Source of the DNA: Haloferula rosea
GTDB taxonomy: Bacteria > Verrucomicrobiota > Verrucomicrobiia > Verrucomicrobiales > Akkermansiaceae
Direction of reading: 5' to 3'
NCBI RefSeq assembly: GCF_016595525.1
Contig: NZ_JAENII010000001.1
Location: forward strand, 523,603 to 587,602
Length of the DNA: 64,000 nucleotides
The notes under the pieces are model-generated. The model did not search any database and was not told the origin of the DNA. It saw nothing but the letters and a program-made list of their open reading frames with translations. The position numbers and the translations under genes are program-made. This document shows, piece by piece, positions 25,600 to 36,100 of this stretch (position 1 is the first letter of the stretch; every line of letters begins with the position of its first letter).

Positions 25600-26672
25600 G
25601 AATTGAGCATTGCAGGTTCGTAGGAGCAGGATGGATCCGCTGCGAAGGCGTCGCCCGTCATGCCGTAGGCACGGGAACGCGAGCCACCACAGATCTTGCG
25701 GAACTCGCAGCGGCCGCATTTGCCGCCGAGGGCATCGGAGTCACGCAGGCTGACGAAGAGCGGATGGTTGCGGTAGATCCATGCGGGGTGGTGCTCGCGC
25801 ACGGTCCCGCATTCGAAAGGAAGAAAGCCGGATGGACTGACCACGCCGGTGTGGGAAATGAACATCACGCCGCGTCCATCACGGATGCCGAGGGGCGAGC
25901 GCATGCCCTGACGTCCCTTGTTGCCGCCCTTTCCACGCTGCGCGAGCACGCGGCGGAAGTGGTGGCCTTCGGTGGTCTTGATGGCGAAAGGTGCGTTGCC
26001 GACGAGGTCGGCCATTTCCGCGAAGATCCGCTCGAGGTCATCGGCTGCCGGGACGTCTGCGGCGCCGGCACGACCGGTGGGGACGAGGATGAAGACACTC
26101 CACATCTCGGGCTTGAGTTCGAACATGAGGTCGCGGAAGGCGTGGAACTCGTGGAGGTTCGAAGCGGCCAGGGTGGTGTTGATCTGTACTGACAGGCCGG
26201 CGTCGTGCGCCATGTGGACGGCCTTGATCGTGCGGTCGAAGGTGTGCGGGACGCCGCGGAAACGGTCGTGGGTTTCGGCGGTGGCTCCGTCGAGGCTCAA
26301 TGAGATGCGCTTGATGCCGGCATCGTGGATACTAGAGAAATCGTAGTTTACGAGTCTCTGGGTGCCGGATGGGCTGAGGCCGACCCGCATGCCTGCGTCG
26401 CTGGCACGGCGTCCGATTTCCAGCACATCCTTGCGCATCAGCGGGTCGCCACCTGTGAGGATGAGCATGGGTGGGGCGAGTTCGGCGAGTTGATCCACCA
26501 GCTTGAAAGCCTCGTCGTGGTTCAGTTCGCGTGGGTCGCGCCGGGGTTGGGCTTCAGCGCGGCAGTGCTGGCAGGCGAGGGCGCAAGCCCTGGTGATCTC
26601 CCAGAAGACCAGAAATGGGCGTGCCGCAAACGGGTCCTTGTCGGCGGTGGAGTTCTGGAAAGGGGCGACCAT
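25596..26672 (-). CDS. Radical SAM/SPASM protein, TIGR04053-like
   Basis: A 358-residue radical SAM protein: FLVFWEITRACALACQHC holds the 4Fe-4S Cys residues (30, 34, 37), LTGGDPL is the SAM-binding glycine motif, and the C-terminal CGRCEFRKICGGSRSRAYG plus DPSC are SPASM ligands. The N-terminal FAARPFLVFWEITRAC and the middle FVLVPTGR-like segment (SVFILVPTGRAG) match the TIGR04053 group, related to AhbD/NirJ2-type heme-modifying enzymes. The stop overlaps the next radical SAM start by 4 bp, so the two are coupled and probably act in one pathway. No clear ribosome-binding site precedes the start. Confidence 0.8.
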   Translation of the reverse strand: MVAPFQNSTADKDPFAARPFLVFWEITRACALACQHCRAEAQPRRDPRELNHDEAFKLVDQLAELAPPMLILTGGDPLMRKDVLEIGRRASDAGMRVGLSPSGTQRLVNYDFSSIHDAGIKRISLSLDGATAETHDRFRGVPHTFDRTIKAVHMAHDAGLSVQINTTLAASNLHEFHAFRDLMFELKPEMWSVFILVPTGRAGAADVPAADDLERIFAEMADLVGNAPFAIKTTEGHHFRRVLAQRGKGGNKGRQGMRSPLGIRDGRGVMFISHTGVVSPSGFLPFECGTVREHHPAWIYRNHPLFVSLRDSDALGGKCGRCEFRKICGGSRSRAYGMTGDAFAADPSCSYEPAMLNS

Positions 26673-27075
26673 GGCTTGGTGATGAGTTGACCGGAGTAAA
26701 CGCCGGGTAGGAGCAAGGCTCCACGCCGCAAGCGAGACTCACTCCGCGTATTCTGCTTTGGATTCTGGCGGGAGTCTTCAGCTCGGATGCGAGGCGACGA
26801 GGCGCCGGTCCAAGCCTTGTTTTCCCTGACGGATCAACGGAATCCGGTTCCCCGGTGCAGTCGGGAGGAGCGTGGCCAACGGTATGAATAATGCAAGAAC
26901 AAAAGGTCTGTAATTCAGTAAATAAGCACGCGTTGACTTCGGTGGGTGGTGAGTGAAGGAGTGGGGGGGCGGGTCCTAGGCGGGTGATAGGTCCGAGGCG
27001 GGTGATCCGGCCACGAAAAAGCGCCCGCTCCTGGGTGGAGGCGGGCGCTTTTGAAAGGTGGGAACCTGAGGGGGA
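26673..27075. other. Intergenic region upstream of the radical SAM operon
   Basis: About 400 bp between the minus-strand radical SAM operon (start 26672) and the end of tsf. It contains the tsf terminator at 27016-27052 and, at 26884-26940, an AT-rich stretch that is a plausible promoter area for the radical SAM-nnrS operon. No TTGAT-N4-ATCAA (FNR/NNR) site was seen. No gene or RNA was recognised. Confidence 0.45.
27016..27052 (-). terminator. Intrinsic terminator of rpsB-tsf
   Basis: A 12-bp stem (27017-27028 with 27041-27052) that includes the flanking A and T runs. On the minus strand the GC stem is followed by a U tract, 24 bp after the tsf stop. Confidence 0.85.
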
Positions 27076-27942
27076 TTACTCGCCGAGTCCGAAGCGGACG
27101 AAGCGGCGGATTTCCAGTTCGTCGCCGACGGTCTTGCCGGTGGTGGCGACGAGGCCCTTGATCTTCTGGTCGGGGTCCTTGACGAAGGCTTGCTCGAGCA
27201 GGCAGTTCTCGGAGAAGAACTTGCCGATCTTGCCGAGGATGATCTTTTCGATGATCTCGGCAGGCTTGCCTTCGTTGTTGAGCTGGGCACGGAAGACGTC
27301 CTTCTCGGCCTCGACGAGGTCGGAGGAGATGTCTTCGCTGGAAAGTCCCTTCGGTGCGGCTGCTGCGATGTGGAGGGTGATGTCCTTCACGAGCTCTTGG
27401 AACTCTTCCTTGGCGGCGGTTTCGCCTTGCTTGGCTCCGACTTCGACGAGGACGCCGACCTTGCCGCCCATGTGGATGTAGTGGGCGATGGTGCCGCTGC
27501 CTTCGAGTTCGAAGCGCTCGAACTTGCGGAGTTGGATGTTCTCGCCCAGTTCGATGACCTTGGCCTTCACGAACTCGTCGATGGTGCCCTCGCCCTTGCT
27601 GACCTTGAGCGCTTCCTCGAGATTCGAGGCGTCGCTGGCTGCGAGGGTGTCGGCGATTTCGTCGACGAAGGCGACAAAGGTCTCGTTGCGCGACACGAAG
27701 TCGGTCTCGCAGTTGACTTCGACGAGGATGCCGGACTTGCCGTCATCGGAGAGGCGGGCGGCGATGATGCCTTCGGAGGCTTCGCGGTCGGCCTTGCCTG
27801 CGGCTTTCGAAATGCCCTTCTCGCGGAGCCAGGTCACAGCGGCCTCAAGGTCGCCGGCGGTCTCGGTGAGGGCCTTCTTGCAGTCCATCATGCCCGCGTT
27901 GGTCTTATCGCGGAGTTCTTTGACGAGTGATGCGGTGATCAT
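27076..27942 (-). CDS. tsf: Translation elongation factor Ts
   Basis: EF-Ts is the guanine-nucleotide exchange factor for EF-Tu in the cytosol. The 288-residue protein has the UBA-like N-terminal domain with VKELRDKTNAGMMDCKKAL, the conserved NCETDFVSRN segment that contacts EF-Tu, and the dimerisation domain with VLVEVGAKQGETA. The start at 27942 (MITASLVKEL) matches the family, and an in-frame Met at 27978 would add 12 residues. It follows rpsB by 98 bp in the near-universal rpsB-tsf order and ends at a strong terminator. Confidence 0.97.
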   Translation of the reverse strand: MITASLVKELRDKTNAGMMDCKKALTETAGDLEAAVTWLREKGISKAAGKADREASEGIIAARLSDDGKSGILVEVNCETDFVSRNETFVAFVDEIADTLAASDASNLEEALKVSKGEGTIDEFVKAKVIELGENIQLRKFERFELEGSGTIAHYIHMGGKVGVLVEVGAKQGETAAKEEFQELVKDITLHIAAAAPKGLSSEDISSDLVEAEKDVFRAQLNNEGKPAEIIEKIILGKIGKFFSENCLLEQAFVKDPDQKIKGLVATTGKTVGDELEIRRFVRFGLGE

Positions 27943-28040
27943 GGTGTGATGTAATCGTTGGATGGTTCGGAGCGGCACGGATCGTGAAGGGGGAGCCCTT
28001 CGAGATCAGTGCCTGCTCGGGTGACGTTTCCGTGAGTTCC

Positions 28041-28724
28041 TCAGCCCTTCTTGCCGACGACGATGGCGTCGACGAGGTTCTGGAGGATGATGCGGATCGA
28101 GCGAACGGAGTCGTCGTTGCCCGGGATCGGGTAATCGACCACGCCAGGGTCGGCATTGGAGTCGACAATGGCGATGATCGGGATGTTCAGGCGGCGGGCT
28201 TCGGCGACGGCGATGGACTCGCGTGCGGAGTCGACGATCACCAGTGCGTCGGGAAGGCCGTCCATGTTGCGGATGCCTTCGAGGTTGCGGCGCAGCTTGT
28301 TCTTCTCACGAGTCAGTGCGGCGAACTCCTTCTTGGAGATCATCTTGAACTCAGGCGACTTTTCGAGGCCTTCGAGCCACTTGAGGCGCTCGATGGACTT
28401 CTTGACGGTCGACATGTTGGTCAGCATGCCACCGAGCCAGCGGTGATTGACGTAGAATTGCTTGGTTGCCTCAGCGGACTGCTGGACGGCTTCCTGGGCC
28501 TGGCGCTTGCAGCCGACGAAGAGGATCTTCTTGCCCTTGGTGGCGAGGCCGGAGAGGTAGTCGGAGGCCTTGTCGAGGCACTTGACGGTCTGGTCCAGGT
28601 TGATGATGTAGATCCCACCCTTGTCCTTCATCAGGTAGGGCTTCATTTTGGGATTCCACTTCTTGGTCTGGTGGCCGTAGTGGACGCCGGCGTCCACCAT
28701 TTCGTTGATGAGTTCGTTAATCAT
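28041..28724 (-). CDS. rpsB: 30S ribosomal protein S2
   Basis: S2 binds the 30S head-body junction late in assembly and recruits S1. The 227-residue sequence shows the family signatures [23 protein letters not shown] near the N-terminus (key part [16 protein letters not shown]), [10 protein letters not shown] in the middle and [12 protein letters not shown] then [12 protein letters not shown] toward the end. It is slightly shorter at the C-terminus than the E. coli protein. It is the first gene of the rpsB-tsf operon. An inverted repeat lies in its leader (28762-28799). Confidence 0.97.
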   Translation of the reverse strand: MINELINEMVDAGVHYGHQTKKWNPKMKPYLMKDKGGIYIINLDQTVKCLDKASDYLSGLATKGKKILFVGCKRQAQEAVQQSAEATKQFYVNHRWLGGMLTNMSTVKKSIERLKWLEGLEKSPEFKMISKKEFAALTREKNKLRRNLEGIRNMDGLPDALVIVDSARESIAVAEARRLNIPIIAIVDSNADPGVVDYPIPGNDDSVRSIRIILQNLVDAIVVGKKG

Positions 28725-28761
28725 GTTCTTGGTCCCGCCTTGATTCAGGTCGGGCGATTTT

Positions 28762-28799
28762 GGGAAACCCGCCGCATGGATCGGTCCCTCCGGTTTCCC
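28762..28799 (-). promoter_or_regulatory. Inverted repeat in the rpsB leader
   Basis: GGGAAACC (28762-28769) and GGTTTCCC (28792-28799) are perfectly complementary and lie 38-75 bp upstream of the rpsB start, so the rpsB mRNA leader can form an 8-bp stem with a 22-nt loop. There is no U tract, so it is not a terminator in this direction. It is a candidate leader structure for autogenous control, by analogy with rpsB-tsf leaders elsewhere; the sequence itself shows only the repeat. Confidence 0.35.
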
Positions 28800-28938
28800 G
28801 TTGTCGTAGCGGCAGCGAAAGAAGGGACGCGCGGGATAGGGGGTGGGGCCTGGATTGGCAAGGGAAAAGGCGACCGATGCCAGGGATGGTCGGGTCCGGA
28901 GCGGGGGAGATCGGCGGATTTCGCTACCGTGGAATGTC

Positions 28939-31074
28939 CTACTGGTCGGGGAGCTGGGTGAGGTCGTCGCGGACCTGGGAGACCTGGGCGATCAGATCGG
29001 GGTCAAGCTGGTCGGGGCTGGAAGCGGGGTCGAAACGTCGTGCCTGATGGAGGCGGATGGCGCTTTCCAGTGGGATGGGGTCGGGAAGGAGGGGGATGAG
29101 CTGGCGCAGCCAGCGGGTGATGGGGGTGCCGGGAGGGCGGGGGCCGATGTGGGGGGTGGCGAGGGGTTCGAGGTCGCTGAGGGCGGTGGTTTCGACCTTG
29201 CGGCGGTATGGGGTGGTGGTGCGTTCTTCTTCGAGCCGCTTCTTCGAACGCCAGAGCCTTCTGGCGACGAGGAGGGCGCCGAAGACCAGCGGCAGGACCA
29301 TGAGGAGGATGGCCATGGCCATGTTGCCGGGCTGGGTCCGCCAGACGAGGAGGTCGTCACGGAACATCTGAAGCCGGTCGAGCCAGGGCTGCCATGCGGC
29401 CACCCGAGGGGTTTCACGGCCGGTCCAGTCGGCTGGGGTGAGATCGACATCGACCCACTTCCCTCGCGCGGCGTCCCATGCGAGTGCCCAGGCGTGGGCG
29501 TGGGTTCCACGGAGGAAGGCGACGCCGGACTTCGGATCGCGCTCGGCAACGCTGAAGCCGGTGGCGTATCGGGTCGGCACGCCACATTCGCGGAGGATGA
29601 AGGCGGTGGCGGTGGCGAAGTACTCGCAGTGGCCGCGTTTGGTCTGATTGAGGAAGATGGTGACGAAGGCGGCGCGGCCGTTGTCGGTGCGGGGGCGCGG
29701 TTGTTCGAGGTAGCGGGTGTAGGTGAAGTGGTCGTTGAAGTGCTGGCGCAGGACCCGGATTCGCTCTTCAAAGGGAAGATCGCGCAGGCCGAGCCGATCG
29801 ACGAACTCGGCAATGGCCTCGGCTTCGTTGGTGGGGATGCGCAGGTCGGGGTCGACCCGGTCGGGGTTGCGGGGGTCCTCCCATGGTGGGCGGGCGGTGG
29901 TCATGGGGTCGGCCCAGCGGACGACGGTATCGGTGACCGGGTGTTTCGGGTCGAGCCGGAGGGTGCCGAAGGGGTTGATTTCGAGCTGCTGGCTCTCCTG
30001 CACGATGCTGGCGGCATTGGCGGGGATGGGAAGGAGGCCCTTCCTCGGGTGGGAGCCGCGCAGGGTGAAGTAGGGCAGGGATGGATGGGTGGCGGCCGCG
30101 GGGTCGAGGAAGGTGTTGTCCTCCGCGAGAGCGGTGATGCGGTATTCAATCTCATCGGCACCGACCGAGGGAAGATCCTCGAACATGCCGGTGGTGCGGA
30201 CGGCGTCTTCGTCCCTCGGATCGACGGGGAGTACGGTGCTCCAGTAGGTGTTCAGGTAGGTGTTGTAGGCTGCGACGCGGACGAGGCGTGGCAGGTCACC
30301 GTGGCCGGGGATGAGGCGCCATTGGATTGCGGGAGACTGCTTGATCTCCCTCAATTCGCCGATGGAGGTGCGGGTCTGGCGTGCCCAGTCGAGCGAGCCG
30401 TATTGATAGTTGCCGAGGACGAAGCGCTGGTAGGCGTAGTTCAGTGCCTTTTCCCCGCCGAGGCCGCCGATGGTGGCGAGGGTGATCATGACGAGGGCGC
30501 CGATCGGGGCGAGCCGCTGTTTCCATGAGAACGAGCGGTGGAAGGCCCAGATGATCAGAATGAGGGCGGCCGGGAAGAAAATGACCGAGCGGGCGTGATC
30601 GCCGAGTGCCGAAGCCACCAGGGTGACGGTCAGGTAGACGTAGCCGAAGTTGAAACGGACGTCGCGGAAGGGCAGGCCGTATTTCTCACAATGGGCCTTC
30701 CGTCGTCTGAGGAACTGCGAGAAATTCGTGAGTGAGATGCTACGGTGGATGCCGTAGCTCTGCACGAACTGGAGCGGGAGGATGATGACCGGTAACCAGA
30801 CGACCGTCTTCGGCAGTGCGGAAATGACGGATGAATTCATCCAGATGATCGCCCCGGAAAAGAGGAGGAGGACGAGCGAGGTCCGCCAGGCGCGTTGGCT
30901 GGCGAGGTCGCTGAATTCCCAGCGGATTCTCGTCCAGTGGGATGCCTCGACGATGATGGCGGTGATCAGACCGATCAAGGGATGATCCGAAATACCGCCC
31001 CACAGCATCAGCGCCACCCCGAGCAGGAGGCGGGGTGGTGCGGTGGGTTCGCGGGGTGATGAGATGGATCTCAT
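28939..31074 (-). CDS. TgpA-like membrane transglutaminase-domain protein
   Basis: A 711-residue protein with several N-terminal transmembrane helices (about 15-45, 65-80, 90-105, 145-158, 162-180 and 190-205), a large periplasmic part and a final helix at about 585-605. The transglutaminase-like core is at about 430-550. The catalytic triad is visible as Cys483 ([13 protein letters not shown]), His527 (THAHAWA) and Asp544 (WVDVDLTP). This is the layout of TgpA (DUF3488 plus transglutaminase core), an essential periplasmic protein in Pseudomonas. The gene starts 5 bp after the DUF58 gene ends, a pairing conserved widely (MoxR-DUF58-TgpA). The cytosolic C-terminus is Arg/Pro-rich. Confidence 0.85.
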   Translation of the reverse strand: MRSISSPREPTAPPRLLLGVALMLWGGISDHPLIGLITAIIVEASHWTRIRWEFSDLASQRAWRTSLVLLLFSGAIIWMNSSVISALPKTVVWLPVIILPLQFVQSYGIHRSISLTNFSQFLRRRKAHCEKYGLPFRDVRFNFGYVYLTVTLVASALGDHARSVIFFPAALILIIWAFHRSFSWKQRLAPIGALVMITLATIGGLGGEKALNYAYQRFVLGNYQYGSLDWARQTRTSIGELREIKQSPAIQWRLIPGHGDLPRLVRVAAYNTYLNTYWSTVLPVDPRDEDAVRTTGMFEDLPSVGADEIEYRITALAEDNTFLDPAAATHPSLPYFTLRGSHPRKGLLPIPANAASIVQESQQLEINPFGTLRLDPKHPVTDTVVRWADPMTTARPPWEDPRNPDRVDPDLRIPTNEAEAIAEFVDRLGLRDLPFEERIRVLRQHFNDHFTYTRYLEQPRPRTDNGRAAFVTIFLNQTKRGHCEYFATATAFILRECGVPTRYATGFSVAERDPKSGVAFLRGTHAHAWALAWDAARGKWVDVDLTPADWTGRETPRVAAWQPWLDRLQMFRDDLLVWRTQPGNMAMAILLMVLPLVFGALLVARRLWRSKKRLEEERTTTPYRRKVETTALSDLEPLATPHIGPRPPGTPITRWLRQLIPLLPDPIPLESAIRLHQARRFDPASSPDQLDPDLIAQVSQVRDDLTQLPDQ

Positions 31075-31079
31075 GGCGG

Positions 31080-32462
31080 TCAGAGCCGGGGTGGGAGGCG
31101 CAGGAGGTCGGCTGCGAGGTGGGAGCTGCGCACGAAGTGAACGCGAGGTGGGCGGGATTCCGGGATTTCGCGGCAGACGACGACGGCGCCGATTTCGACG
31201 CCGGCGCTGCTGATGGCGTTGAGGAGTTGGGCGCGTTCGGGAGACCAGCCGGCGATGACGGCGAGGCAGCCGGCCAGGTCTTCGGTGTGGCGGAGCACGA
31301 GGCGCTTGAGGGATTCGAATTCGGGGGTGGGCGAGGCTTCGACGCCGGCAAGGACCTCGAGGAGGGTGTCCGAGCGCCCGGTGCCGCGGCCAGCGGTGAC
31401 GACCTGCTCGCGACCGGAGATGAACATCAGGTCGATGAGCGATTCCTGGGTGTCGATCGAGGAAACGAAAGAAGCCGCCACCGAGACGGCGTCTTCGAAG
31501 AGATCCTCGTCGAGTGCCTCCGGGAAGGTGTCGAGGATGAGGCCGTGGCGGGGGAAGAAAGTGTCCTCGAACTCCTTGACGATGGGTTTTCCGGTGCGCG
31601 CCCAGCTTTTCCAGTCGATCAGTCGGAGTGGGTCGCCGGGTTGGTAGTCGCGCAGGCTGACGAACTCACCGGACGGTCCGGTGTTGCGTGATGCGGCGTC
31701 GCCGCCGGGCTGAAACCGTGCGCTTCCGGGGAGTTCGAAACCCGGGAGTCGGAACCGTTGCGGGAGGACCGCCAGCGTGGCCGCCCGGTTCGAGACGACG
31801 GTGCAGCGCTGGAACAGGCCGAGTGGGTCGGGCAGGAGGACGCGGAGGTCGTCGAGACGGATCAGGCCACGTCGTCGTGGCATGAGTTCGGCGGTGAGGG
31901 TTTGTTCTCCGTCGCGCTCGAGCGTAACGGGTTGGTCGGAGGGGGTGGCTTCAAAGAGGAGGCGGCGCTCGCAGAGCCAGTTCCAGCAGTAGTAGGCAAA
32001 GGTGCGGTCGAAGGCGTTGCGCTTCTCGCTACCGGGTTCGACGCTTTGCATGAAGAGCTCGCGGCTTGGACGAGGGTCGGGCGGGGTCTCGATCAGCCAG
32101 GCATTCCTCAGCTTCCGTTTCCCTTGGTTCTTCAGGTGGTAGCGGAGCCGCACCCTTTCGCCGGCGGTGGCGTGTTGCGGAAGGTCGCGCTGCACTTCGA
32201 GCTTGGCTCGGCGTAGCGGCAACCAGAGCAGGGAGATCACGCCGAGTGTGAAGGCGAAGGAGAGCAGGCGGAAGATCGGGTCGGAGGCCTGACCACCCGC
32301 CAGGCAGGTCAGCACGATCCCGATGAGCAGAAGTCCGATGCCGGCCGGTCGGAGTCGCCTGCGCAGGAAGAAATTCCACGCGGCCCCGGAGTGGTAGAAG
32401 CGGTGGACGGCCCTGCGGAGGCGAAGGGCGGGTGCCGTGACGTTGGTTGCGGATTCCGACAA
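31080..32462 (-). CDS. DUF58-domain membrane protein
   Basis: A 460-residue protein with two N-terminal transmembrane helices (about 38-55 and 65-80) and the DUF58 signature FVSLRDYQPGDPLRLIDWKS followed by ARTGKPIVKEFED at about 270-300. A von Willebrand factor A-like fold continues behind it. DUF58 proteins are normally coupled to a MoxR AAA+ ATPase and a TgpA transglutaminase, and may help assemble envelope complexes. TgpA is the next gene, but no moxR lies upstream in this window, since the adjacent gene is on the opposite strand. Confidence 0.85.
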   Translation of the reverse strand: MSESATNVTAPALRLRRAVHRFYHSGAAWNFFLRRRLRPAGIGLLLIGIVLTCLAGGQASDPIFRLLSFAFTLGVISLLWLPLRRAKLEVQRDLPQHATAGERVRLRYHLKNQGKRKLRNAWLIETPPDPRPSRELFMQSVEPGSEKRNAFDRTFAYYCWNWLCERRLLFEATPSDQPVTLERDGEQTLTAELMPRRRGLIRLDDLRVLLPDPLGLFQRCTVVSNRAATLAVLPQRFRLPGFELPGSARFQPGGDAASRNTGPSGEFVSLRDYQPGDPLRLIDWKSWARTGKPIVKEFEDTFFPRHGLILDTFPEALDEDLFEDAVSVAASFVSSIDTQESLIDLMFISGREQVVTAGRGTGRSDTLLEVLAGVEASPTPEFESLKRLVLRHTEDLAGCLAVIAGWSPERAQLLNAISSAGVEIGAVVVCREIPESRPPRVHFVRSSHLAADLLRLPPRL

Positions 32463-32563
32463 GGTGGGGGAAGTCTAGAGTCGGGATGCGGGGGGTGCCA
32501 GCAAAGACGATCATGGGGCGTCGATGGGTTGCCATCGGCGTGGAAGCTTGGTAGCCGAACGGA

Positions 32564-33094
32564 GTGAGTGAGCCGCACGATGAGTCTGAGCATGCCCTGG
32601 ATGGGCGGGTGCTGGCGGCGCAGTGTCGGGAGCTTCTGCTGGCGCTCCGTCTGCGGAAGCTGGCGGGTCGACTCAGGGTGGGCTGGAACCCCAGACTGCG
32701 GTCGACGGCCGGGCGTGCCTGGCTTGAAGACTCGTGGATCGAGCTGAATCCGCTGCTGGTCAAGCATGGTGAGAAGGAGGTCAGGCTTACGCTTCTGCAT
32801 GAATTGGCCCATCTGGTGGCCCATGAGAGGCATGGTCGGCGGATCGCACCGCATGGCCCTGAATGGCAGAAGGCGTGCGCGGATCTTGGGATCCCCGGAG
32901 CGCCGGTGACCCATCGGCTGGACCTCCCGAGGAGGAAGGTGGTGCGGCGCTACTACTACGAGTGTCCGAGCTGTGGCGCGGGCATGAGGCGGGTGCGGCG
33001 GATGAAGCGCGAGGCTGCCTGCCTGGCGTGTTGCCGACGGCACTCCGATGGCCGGTTCGATCGTCGTTTCGTGATGGTCGAGAAGCAGGCGTGA
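32564..33094 (+). CDS. SprT-like zinc metalloprotein
   Basis: A 176-residue protein of the SprT/Spartan-type family. The zinc site HELAH (residues 79-83) and a downstream His in HGPEW (97) form a gluzincin-like centre with Glu80 as the predicted catalytic base. A C-terminal zinc ribbon follows (CPSC 134-137, CLAC 153-156). The eukaryotic relative Spartan cleaves DNA-protein crosslinks, while the function of bacterial SprT proteins is not settled. The start is a GTG at 32564, directly after GGA. The N-terminal 20 residues are acidic. It is divergent from the DUF58 gene and isolated. Confidence 0.8.
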   Translation: MSEPHDESEHALDGRVLAAQCRELLLALRLRKLAGRLRVGWNPRLRSTAGRAWLEDSWIELNPLLVKHGEKEVRLTLLHELAHLVAHERHGRRIAPHGPEWQKACADLGIPGAPVTHRLDLPRRKVVRRYYYECPSCGAGMRRVRRMKREAACLACCRRHSDGRFDRRFVMVEKQA

Positions 33095-33126
33095 GCGTGC
33101 TAGTGCAGTCCGCCAAGCAGACTGCA

Positions 33127-36100
33127 CTAGGGCTGGTTCGTGGGCCTGAGGTCGACCCGGACGCGAAGGAACCGGCGGACCGGGGTGGCGGTGCCAGCTT
33201 CGAATTTCACCGTCTCGGTGCACGGGAGTGGTCCGGGCTCATCCTCATCAGGGATGGCTTCGAAGGAGGTCCATCCGAGGAGGTCTTCGGATTGCTCGAA
33301 GGTGTAGTCGACTCCCTGGCACTGGTCGTCGGGCTTCGAGAAGGTCAGGTAGGCGGTGTCATCCTCGATCGAGAGTTGGGGAAGCGGGGCGCTCGATGTG
33401 ACATGTGGATTTCCAACGAAGGCGTATTCAAGCAGTCGGGGCAGGCCATCGTTGTCATCGTCGGCATTCCAGTCGACCACCGCATCGCCGAAGTAGCGGG
33501 CGTGCCACGCTGCGGGTGCCTGATCCCGGTCGTTGGCTTGATCGGTGATGTCGGGTCCGCTGAGGGCGCTGGAGTAGATCCGGAGCTCGTCGATGAGGCC
33601 TTCGAAGTAGCGGTTCTGGTCGTCCACCCCGATGGCGAGGGCATTGTCGAGGTTGGTGGTGATGGGTTCGGGGGTGGAGCCACCCGGGGTTTCGAGGTTG
33701 CCGTCGACGTAGAGCAGGCAGTCGGTGACATCCGAGCCGCCGGTGGGGAATACGAGGGCCACATGGTGCCATTGGTTGTCGCGCAGGTCCGTCGATCCTC
33801 GCAGGTAGCCGCCCTTCACTTCAACGCGGAGTGTGCCAATTCCTGCGGCGGCATTCTCGAGTCGGAAGTGCCACTTGCCCCCGTTGGCGCCGGTGTTCGA
33901 CCCCCATGAGACGAGGGAGCCGAGGGTTGGAGAACTGGAGGCGTCCGGCACCTTGATCCATGCGGTGACGGTGCGGGGTGTGGAGCCGAGCGGTGGGGTG
34001 TAGATGGCGGGATTGACCGGGATGAAGTCATCGACTCCATCGAAGGCGAGGGCGAGGCCGTTCGGGCTGTCGTTCCAGGCTGGCCCGGGGCCGGAATTTG
34101 CCTGGGCTCCCAGTGCGGTCCCTCCGGCATCGTGCACGACGGTTCCCTGGCCCTCATTGAAGGGGACCCAGAGGTTGGAAATGGGGAAAACGAGGGTGAC
34201 GGTGACCCGTGCGGTGGTGGTGAATTGCCCGTCGGTGAGTGTGTATTCGAACTGGTCGGTGCCGGCATACCCGGCTGCAGGGGTGTAGCGGACCTGGTTG
34301 TTCTCGATGGCGGTGGTGCCGGAGGTGGGGGCGGCGACGGCTGTGATGGAAAGCGGGTTGGGGAGGCCGTCATCGATGTCATTGGCGAGGACATCGATGA
34401 GGATGCTCGATCCGACGGCGGTGGTGGCGTCATCGTCGATGCCGATGGGTTCCGGATCGGGTGTGCCCTCGATGAACAGGGCGGAGGCCGGGAGTTCCTC
34501 GGCGGTGGTGCCGGGGCCGCTCCAGGTGATGTCGAGCTGGGGTGTCACTCCGCTACGGTTTCTGTAGTAGATCCGGTAGGGGTGCATGCCGGCTTCGAGC
34601 AGCACGGTTCCTGTGGTGACGGAGCCGTCGTGCTTGAAGTCGTCGTCGAGGACCATGATGTCGTGGATCCTGAGGAATGCGCCGGAGTCCGACTGCACGC
34701 TGAAGGTCCAGGTGCCCGTGGTGGGAATCGAGATGTAGCCGGTGTAGAGGAGGCCGTTTTCCATGGGGCCCGCGGGGAGGTCGGCGAGGTCCGGGGAGGC
34801 GGATGTTCCGTTGCCGAGCTCGGCCTCAGTGGTGAACTCGGGGATCCACGGCCAGAAGCCGCTGTAGGACTTCCACTCGACTCCGTTGACGACGGCCCCG
34901 GGTGTCACCGGTGGGACGGGGGTGCTGTCCATGTAGGGGCGGGAGGCCGATGAGTCGGGCTGGCGGATCCGCAGGACGCGGTCCTTCATCCGCTGTTGGA
35001 GTTCGACGAAGTAGGTTTCCTGTCCGGCGGGTGGGTTGATGGCCAGATTGTTGGATTCAGTGGGGTCCGCGGTGAGGCGGGTATCGTAGATCTCGAAGTC
35101 GGTGTCAGCGGTTGCGGGGTTGCTGCGGATGCCCTTGTAGTCGTCGACGAAGATGACCTGGGACTGGGTGCGTGCTGTTCCTCCGTGATTGGTGAAATCG
35201 GAGTAGGTGGGGGTGCTGCCGCCGGTGGTGTATTCGATGTAGGTGGTGGTGGGCTTCTGACTGCCGGTTCCGGTGAGGGTCGGGGTCAGGTCCACGCCGT
35301 CGGTGCGGGCGGGAGGGGTGAGGCCGGCGACGGTGCTCAGCGTGGCGAGCCAATCGTGCAACTGGGCGGGCATTTCATTGGTCGATCCGGCGGGGATGGT
35401 GCCTGGCCAGCAGACCAGAGTCGGCTGGCGGATGCCGCCTTCCCAGCAGTCGCGTTTGATGCCCTCGAAGGGTCCGTAGGACTGGAACGAGCTCGGTTGG
35501 TAGTTCACGCCGGCGATGTAGGATTCGCTGTGAGGACCGTTGTCCGCGGAGAAGACGATGAGGGTTTCATCTTCGATGCCGAGGTCGGCGAGGGTCTTGC
35601 GGAGGTCTCCCACGCAGTCGTCCATGCGGCGGATGAGGGTGGCCTGGCGTTTCTCCACATCGGTCCAGGATTCTCCGGCGTAGTCGGGGTGGATGTAGGA
35701 GTCCTCGGTGCCGATCGCGGTGTTGATGATGCCGCTTTCGATGCCGGTCCACTGCAGGCCACCCGAGATGCCGAAGCCCGAGTCGTCGTCGTCGTCGGAG
35801 GGGTTTCTGCCGGGGAACTCGACGGTGGGGAGTTGCAGGGCTGCGTGGGGGGTGTCGTAGGCGAGGAGGATGAAGAAGGGTTCGTTGTCACCATCGCCGT
35901 GTTCATCGATGATCATCTGCTTGGCCTTCGCCGTGAAGAGGTCGGGGGTGAAGCACTTGTCGAGGGCTGACGCCATTTCCATCTCTCCGTCGTAGAGCTC
36001 CTTCTTGCTGCGATGGGACGCGGAGTTGCCGAGTGGCCATTCGTAGTCCGGGTAGTGGACGTGGCCGTCCGCATGGCGGACGTAGCCGAAGAACTCATTG

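Noticed and set aside
26673..27075. FNR/NNR-type operator before the radical SAM operon
   Set aside because: No TTGAT-N4-ATCAA or close variant was found in the region.
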